Part shown: piece by piece, positions 6,164 through 9,127 of the stretch
Position numbering within the stretch: the stretch's first letter is position 1
Layout of the letters: each line of letters starts with the position of its first letter
Origin: Ghiorsea sp.
Lineage (GTDB): Bacteria > Pseudomonadota > Zetaproteobacteria > Mariprofundales > Mariprofundaceae
NCBI GenBank assembly: GCA_021772875.1
Contig: JAJFLD010000048.1
Coordinates: 1-9,127 of the forward strand
Length of the DNA stretch: 9,127 bases
Direction of reading: 5' to 3'
Program-made: the position numbers and the translations under genes
The notes under the pieces: generated by a model
Told to the model about the DNA's origin: nothing
The model's database searches: none
What the model saw: the letters and a program-made list of their open reading frames with translations, nothing else

Positions 6164-8386
6164 ATGAGCTCTCAAATTGTACGGCTCTCGATTCAAGGTA
6201 TGGGCTGTGCTTCGTGTGTAAACAAGATTGAGAAAAATTTATCTGCTGTTGATGGCATTTCAAGTGCCACTGTCAATTTGGTGGACCGCACTGCGCGCAT
6301 TGAAGCGCGCCCTGATGTTTTAGAAAGCAATATTATTGATGCCGTTGAATCGGCAGGTTCATACCATGCAAAAATTTTGCTTACCGCAGCGGACGAATCC
6401 ACAAAACGCGCGGCTGAACAAGCTCATCTCAACCATAGAATAAAACAAAGCGTGCTTGCCACACTTGTGGGTTTTCCACTCATGGCAGCGAGCATGTTAT
6501 CAGCCCTGCCCTCGCTCAACGAACAAGGCATCTGGATTGGCATCGGCATTATCAGCTTAGCTGTGATGATGTATTCAGGCGCGCATTTTTTCCAAGGTGC
6601 TTGGAATGGCTTAAAACACAAACATACAAGCATGGACACACTTGTTGCCATGGGTACTGGTGTGGCATGGCTGTATTCTATGTTTGTGGTGCTCGTCCCT
6701 CATTTTCTACCTGAAGCCAGTCGCCATGTTTATTTTGAAGCAGCTTTGATTGTTATTACTTTGGTTAATATTGGCCATGTTTTAGAAGCAAGAGCACGAG
6801 GGAAAACCAATCAAGCCATCGAAAAACTATTATCGCTACAAGCCAAAACAGCGCGGGTGCTTCGTGATGGCAAAGAGATTGATATTGCCATTGAACATGT
6901 CTTGGTGGGTGATGTGGTGCGTGTGCGTCCAGGTGAAAAAATCCCTGTGGATGGCAATATTGTTGAAGGCAACTCTTTTGTTGATGAATCTATGCTCACA
7001 GGTGAACCCATGCCTGTGTCCAAAACCAAGGATGATGAAGTGATTGCTGGCACCATCAACACCAGTGGCACCTTCCTTTATACGGCAATACGTATAGGTG
7101 CCGACACCACACTTGCCCAAATTATTGAAACCGTGCGTCGCGCTCAAAGCTCCAAACCTGATATTGCACGTTTGGTGGATAAAGTGGCTGCTGTTTTTGT
7201 GCCTGTGGTATTATTGATTGCGCTTTGTGCTGCCATGTTTTGGTGGTTATGGATGAGTGATGTCACCCTGGCTTTGGTGACAAGCATGAGTGTATTGCTG
7301 ATTGCCTGCCCCTGTGCCTTAGGGCTTGCAACCCCTATTTCCATGATTGTAGGCATTGGCAAAGCCGCTGAATTTGGCATCCTCATTCGTCAAGGTGAAG
7401 CTCTAGAGCGCGCCTCCCATCTCACCACCATCGTACTTGATAAAACAGGCACTATCACTGAAGGAAAACCCCAGCTCACAGACATGATCACAGCTGAAAA
7501 CAGCTCAGAAGAAAATGCCCTCAAACTTGCCGCCGCAGTGGAAGCTGGTTCAGAGCATCCGCTGGCAAAAGCAGTATTAGAAGCAGCCCAAGCAAAAGGT
7601 TTAAATTATCCTGTAGCTGAAGCTTTTGAAGCAGATGTGGGAGGTGTTTCGGCCACAATTGCAGGTGATGTTGTATTGCTTGGAAATCTTGCCTTTTTGC
7701 GCCAGAAAAACATCCAAGTTGATATCCATTGGCTCAATCACGCTGAAAATTTAGCCAAACAAGCCAAAACACCCGTGTTTTTAACCCAACACGACCAAGT
7801 GCTCGCCATGTTAGCCATTGCAGACCCCATCAAAAAAGATTCGAAATTGGCCATTGAAACACTCAAAGCACTGGGCTTAAAAATCATCATGCTCACTGGC
7901 GACCACCAGCAAACAGCACTTGCTGTTGCTCAAGCTGTTGGTTTGCATGATGCCAGCCAAGTGATATCAGAAGTCAAACCCGATGAAAAAGATGCCTTGA
8001 TTGCCAAACTGCAAGCGCAAGGTGAAATCGTTGGCATGGTGGGTGATGGCATCAATGATGCAGCAGCCCTTGCCAGAGCGGATGTGGGTTTTGCCATTGC
8101 CCATGGCTCTGATATTGCCATTGAAAGTGCTGATGTGGTGTTGATGCGCTCAAGCTTAACGGCCATCCCTGCTGCCATTCGCATCTCTGAGGCAACACTT
8201 CGCAACATCAAACAAAATCTCTGGGGTGCCTTTATTTACAACACCTTGGCTATTCCTATTGCCGCAGGTTTGTTATTCATTTCCATGGGTTTATTGCTCA
8301 ACCCTATGCTTGCAGGTGCTGCCATGGCGATGTCATCGGTAACGGTAGTCAGCAATGCCAATCGCCTTCGCTTTTTTAAACCCTAG
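6164..8386 (+). CDS. copA: Copper-exporting P1B-1-type ATPase CopA
   Basis: This 740-residue inner-membrane pump drives Cu(I) out of the cytoplasm using ATP. It has one N-terminal heavy-metal domain with GMGCASC (12-18; C15, C18), then two extra helices and the P-type core. Signature residues are TGEP (279-282) in the actuator, CPC (382-384) in the ion path, DKTGT (426-430, D426 phosphorylated), SEHP (463-466) in the nucleotide domain and GDGIND (627-632). The Cu(I)-specific residues of subgroup P1B-1 are present: Y692-N693 in helix 7 and MSS (723-725) in helix 8. M157, E208 and D339 match positions described along the copper path of Legionella CopA, by my own alignment. About eight membrane segments are seen, and the length is typical. 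It starts 3 bp after the DUF411 gene with no clear ribosome binding site, which suggests coupling. No terminator is evident after the stop. Confidence 0.97.
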   Translation: MSSQIVRLSIQGMGCASCVNKIEKNLSAVDGISSATVNLVDRTARIEARPDVLESNIIDAVESAGSYHAKILLTAADESTKRAAEQAHLNHRIKQSVLATLVGFPLMAASMLSALPSLNEQGIWIGIGIISLAVMMYSGAHFFQGAWNGLKHKHTSMDTLVAMGTGVAWLYSMFVVLVPHFLPEASRHVYFEAALIVITLVNIGHVLEARARGKTNQAIEKLLSLQAKTARVLRDGKEIDIAIEHVLVGDVVRVRPGEKIPVDGNIVEGNSFVDESMLTGEPMPVSKTKDDEVIAGTINTSGTFLYTAIRIGADTTLAQIIETVRRAQSSKPDIARLVDKVAAVFVPVVLLIALCAAMFWWLWMSDVTLALVTSMSVLLIACPCALGLATPISMIVGIGKAAEFGILIRQGEALERASHLTTIVLDKTGTITEGKPQLTDMITAENSSEENALKLAAAVEAGSEHPLAKAVLEAAQAKGLNYPVAEAFEADVGGVSATIAGDVVLLGNLAFLRQKNIQVDIHWLNHAENLAKQAKTPVFLTQHDQVLAMLAIADPIKKDSKLAIETLKALGLKIIMLTGDHQQTALAVAQAVGLHDASQVISEVKPDEKDALIAKLQAQGEIVGMVGDGINDAAALARADVGFAIAHGSDIAIESADVVLMRSSLTAIPAAIRISEATLRNIKQNLWGAFIYNTLAIPIAAGLLFISMGLLLNPMLAGAAMAMSSVTVVSNANRLRFFKP

Positions 8387-8576
8387 CCGCGAATTTAATG
8401 CTTGGTGCTTTTCTTGGGTTCTACGCTATCCTCTTTTGGTTCCGTAGCTGTGTAGCATCTGGTTGCCATAGTCTTCTGTATGAACGTTGGTTTAAGTAAT
8501 AATGGCTAACCAAAAAATTCGAGAGGGGCTATCGGCTCCACCGATTAGGTCGTTATGTGCCTCAGGAGAATGAGTA
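8387..8576. other. Intergenic region after copA
   Basis: No protein gene is supported in this 190-bp stretch. The first part (8387-8497) has no recognisable element; a weak CTACG/CGTAG pair (8421-8425, 8443-8447) with a 17-nt loop is not convincing as a terminator. The second part holds the attC-like sequence described separately and the Shine-Dalgarno site of the next gene. Confidence 0.6.
8498..8558 (+). other. Candidate integron attC-like site (left boundary of a putative cassette)
   Basis: The site opens with AATAATGGCTAAC (8498-8510), whose CTAAC resembles the R'' core (RYYYAAC). It ends with GTTATGT (8552-8558), which resembles the R' core GTTRRRY with one mismatch. TAAC and GTTA can pair. 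Inside is a TTCGAG-AGGGG block like an L'' box, and an apical hairpin CTATCGG/CCGATTAG (about 8529-8548, one bulge). From core to core the length is about 55 bp, at the short end of attC sites. The core lies 18 bp before the next ATG, the usual cassette layout. Against it, the inner arms are only partly complementary. Confidence 0.4.
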
Positions 8577-8849
8577 ATGCCGCTATATACATATATTGTT
8601 ACTTACAATGATTCAAATTATGTGGCTCAGGGTAGTCATAGCAACTTTCGTGGCTTTGTGAATTCATGGTGTTCAGAAATGCCTATTAATGCACTAAAAG
8701 GCTTTGATGCAGGTATTAAAAAACAGCTTTCCCAAAAAGCTTATAGTGGTGCATTTGATCCTGTGCCTAATCGCAAGAACGTGTGGCATAAAATAATAAA
8801 TCTAAATGGTAAACCTTTTAGTATCCATCCTGTTGAGACAAAACAATAA
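8577..8849 (+). CDS. Small hypothetical protein, possible integron cassette gene
   Basis: I do not recognise this 90-residue soluble-looking protein and assign no function. It has no signal peptide, no membrane segment and no cysteine pair (one Cys, at residue 32). It opens with an alternating pattern typical of a beta strand (PLYTYIVTYNDSNYVAQG), has a middle with SNFRGFVNSW and a basic helix-like part, then PNRKNVWHKIINLNG and a C-terminal strand. This suggests a compact alpha/beta fold. AGGAG (8564-8568) eight bases before the ATG supports the start. It stands alone between two attC-like sequences, and its size is typical of cassette-borne genes. It is probably real because of the good ribosome binding site and ordinary amino acid composition. 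Confidence 0.75.
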   Translation: MPLYTYIVTYNDSNYVAQGSHSNFRGFVNSWCSEMPINALKGFDAGIKKQLSQKAYSGAFDPVPNRKNVWHKIINLNGKPFSIHPVETKQ

Positions 8850-9053
8850 TCGTGGGCATACCACATCACAAGGCCATTAACTACGGGCCTGAGGCACTGA
8901 ACGCTCGTACCTCGCATTAAGTGTTGTTAAGTTACATCAGAAATAATGCCTAACAATTAGTTCAAGCCTACCCAACATAGACTTTCATTTAGATATATTT
9001 TCAATAAAAATGGCTCCTCACCACCTCACACAACAAATATTATCAGATAGGGG
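8850..9053. other. Non-coding stretch after the small hypothetical gene
   Basis: No open frame of useful length is supported here. It contains the attC-like left end (8942-8968). A weaker pair, TTAAC (8877-8881) facing GTTAA (8926-8930), encloses a small GAGG/CCTC stem (8891-8894 and 8910-8913). An AT-rich run follows 8969. No T-tailed hairpin terminator was found. Confidence 0.55.
8942..8968 (+). other. Candidate attC left half (R'' and L'' boxes)
   Basis: AATAATGCCTAAC (8942-8954) repeats the start of the site at 8498 with one change. GCCTAAC fits the R'' core consensus exactly. It is followed by a 5-nt spacer and GTTCAAGCC (8960-8968), the usual form of the L'' box in many attC sites. GGGTTGAAT (9051-9059) is a partial inverse of it (seven of nine positions), but it overlaps a promoter-like sequence, and no good R' core follows. 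The right half is therefore unresolved and the site may be degenerate. Confidence 0.4.
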
Positions 9054-9082
9054 TTGAATTCAAAATCTTGCGTTCTTATATA
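9054..9082 (+). promoter_or_regulatory. Sigma70-like promoter for the gene starting at 9123
   Basis: TTGAAT (9054-9059) and TATATA (9077-9082) are separated by exactly 17 bp. The predicted start of transcription is near 9089, leaving about 34 nt before the ATG at 9123. It is the best promoter-like sequence in the window. Confidence 0.6.
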
Positions 9083-9122
9083 GCGAAAACGAAACCTTAC
9101 TTAGTTTATAGGAGAAATAAAC

Positions 9123-9127
9123 ATGGC
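9123..9127 (+). CDS. Start of a gene running off the right edge (partial)
   Basis: Only ATGGC is inside the window, so nothing can be said of the product. The start is supported by GGAGA (9111-9115) seven bases before it and by the promoter-like sequence at 9054-9082. The second codon begins GC, so the residue would be alanine. Confidence 0.5.

Noticed and set aside
8875..8932. CATTAAC to GTTAAGT as another full attC site
   Set aside because: GTTAAGT fits the R' core and TTAAC/GTTAA can pair, but the left core does not fit, the inner arms barely pair, and a better left half starts only 10 bp later. Part of it may be shared cassette-end sequence.
1..9127. CRISPR array, tRNA, rRNA or insertion sequence
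   Set aside because: No regularly spaced repeats, no cloverleaf-like or ribosomal sequence and no transposase-like frame were seen on either strand.

Overview
The window looks like the chromosome of a Gram-negative proteobacterium. The supports are an Atm1-type ABC exporter, a Tas-type aldo/keto reductase, a CsdA/DeaD-type RNA helicase with a DbpA-like RNA-binding domain, a lipobox protein, and AAGGAGG-type ribosome binding sites. By eye the GC content is a little under 50%. A gamma- or zetaproteobacterium would fit, but this is inference and the genus cannot be named from the sequence.

Layout. The left half is read on the minus strand. In transcription order it holds a group II-like truncated hemoglobin (5526-5104), the DEAD-box helicase deaD (4748-2904) with a strong intrinsic terminator behind it (about 2820-2858), then the pair tas (2759-1725) and an Atm1-family ABC exporter (1709 to beyond the left edge). 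The last two are 15 bp apart and probably cotranscribed. The helicase has a 355-bp leader region with a plausible extended -10 promoter about 240 nt upstream of the start codon and a 56-bp imperfect palindrome. That layout recalls long cold-shock leaders of other helicase genes.

From 5527 rightward the reading direction switches to plus. A 187-bp divergent intergenic region separates the hemoglobin from a two-gene copper-handling module: a DUF411-family lipoprotein with a CDCC motif (5714-6160) and, 3 bp later, a full-length P1B-1 copper-exporting ATPase, CopA (6164-8386). Together they would bind cuprous ions in the envelope and pump them out of the cytoplasm.

The right end (8387-9127) is different. 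It has a small unrecognised 90-residue gene (8577-8849) flanked by two related sequences that look like the left ends of integron attC recombination sites (8498-8558 and 8942-8968). The left one ends in a GTTATGT core 18 bp before the gene's start, with a good Shine-Dalgarno sequence between. I read this tentatively as one gene cassette inserted next to copA. A textbook sigma70-like promoter (9054-9082) and Shine-Dalgarno sequence then lead into a gene that starts at 9123 and runs off the right edge. No integrase is visible, so the cassette reading is a hypothesis, and it is the most interesting thing in the window.
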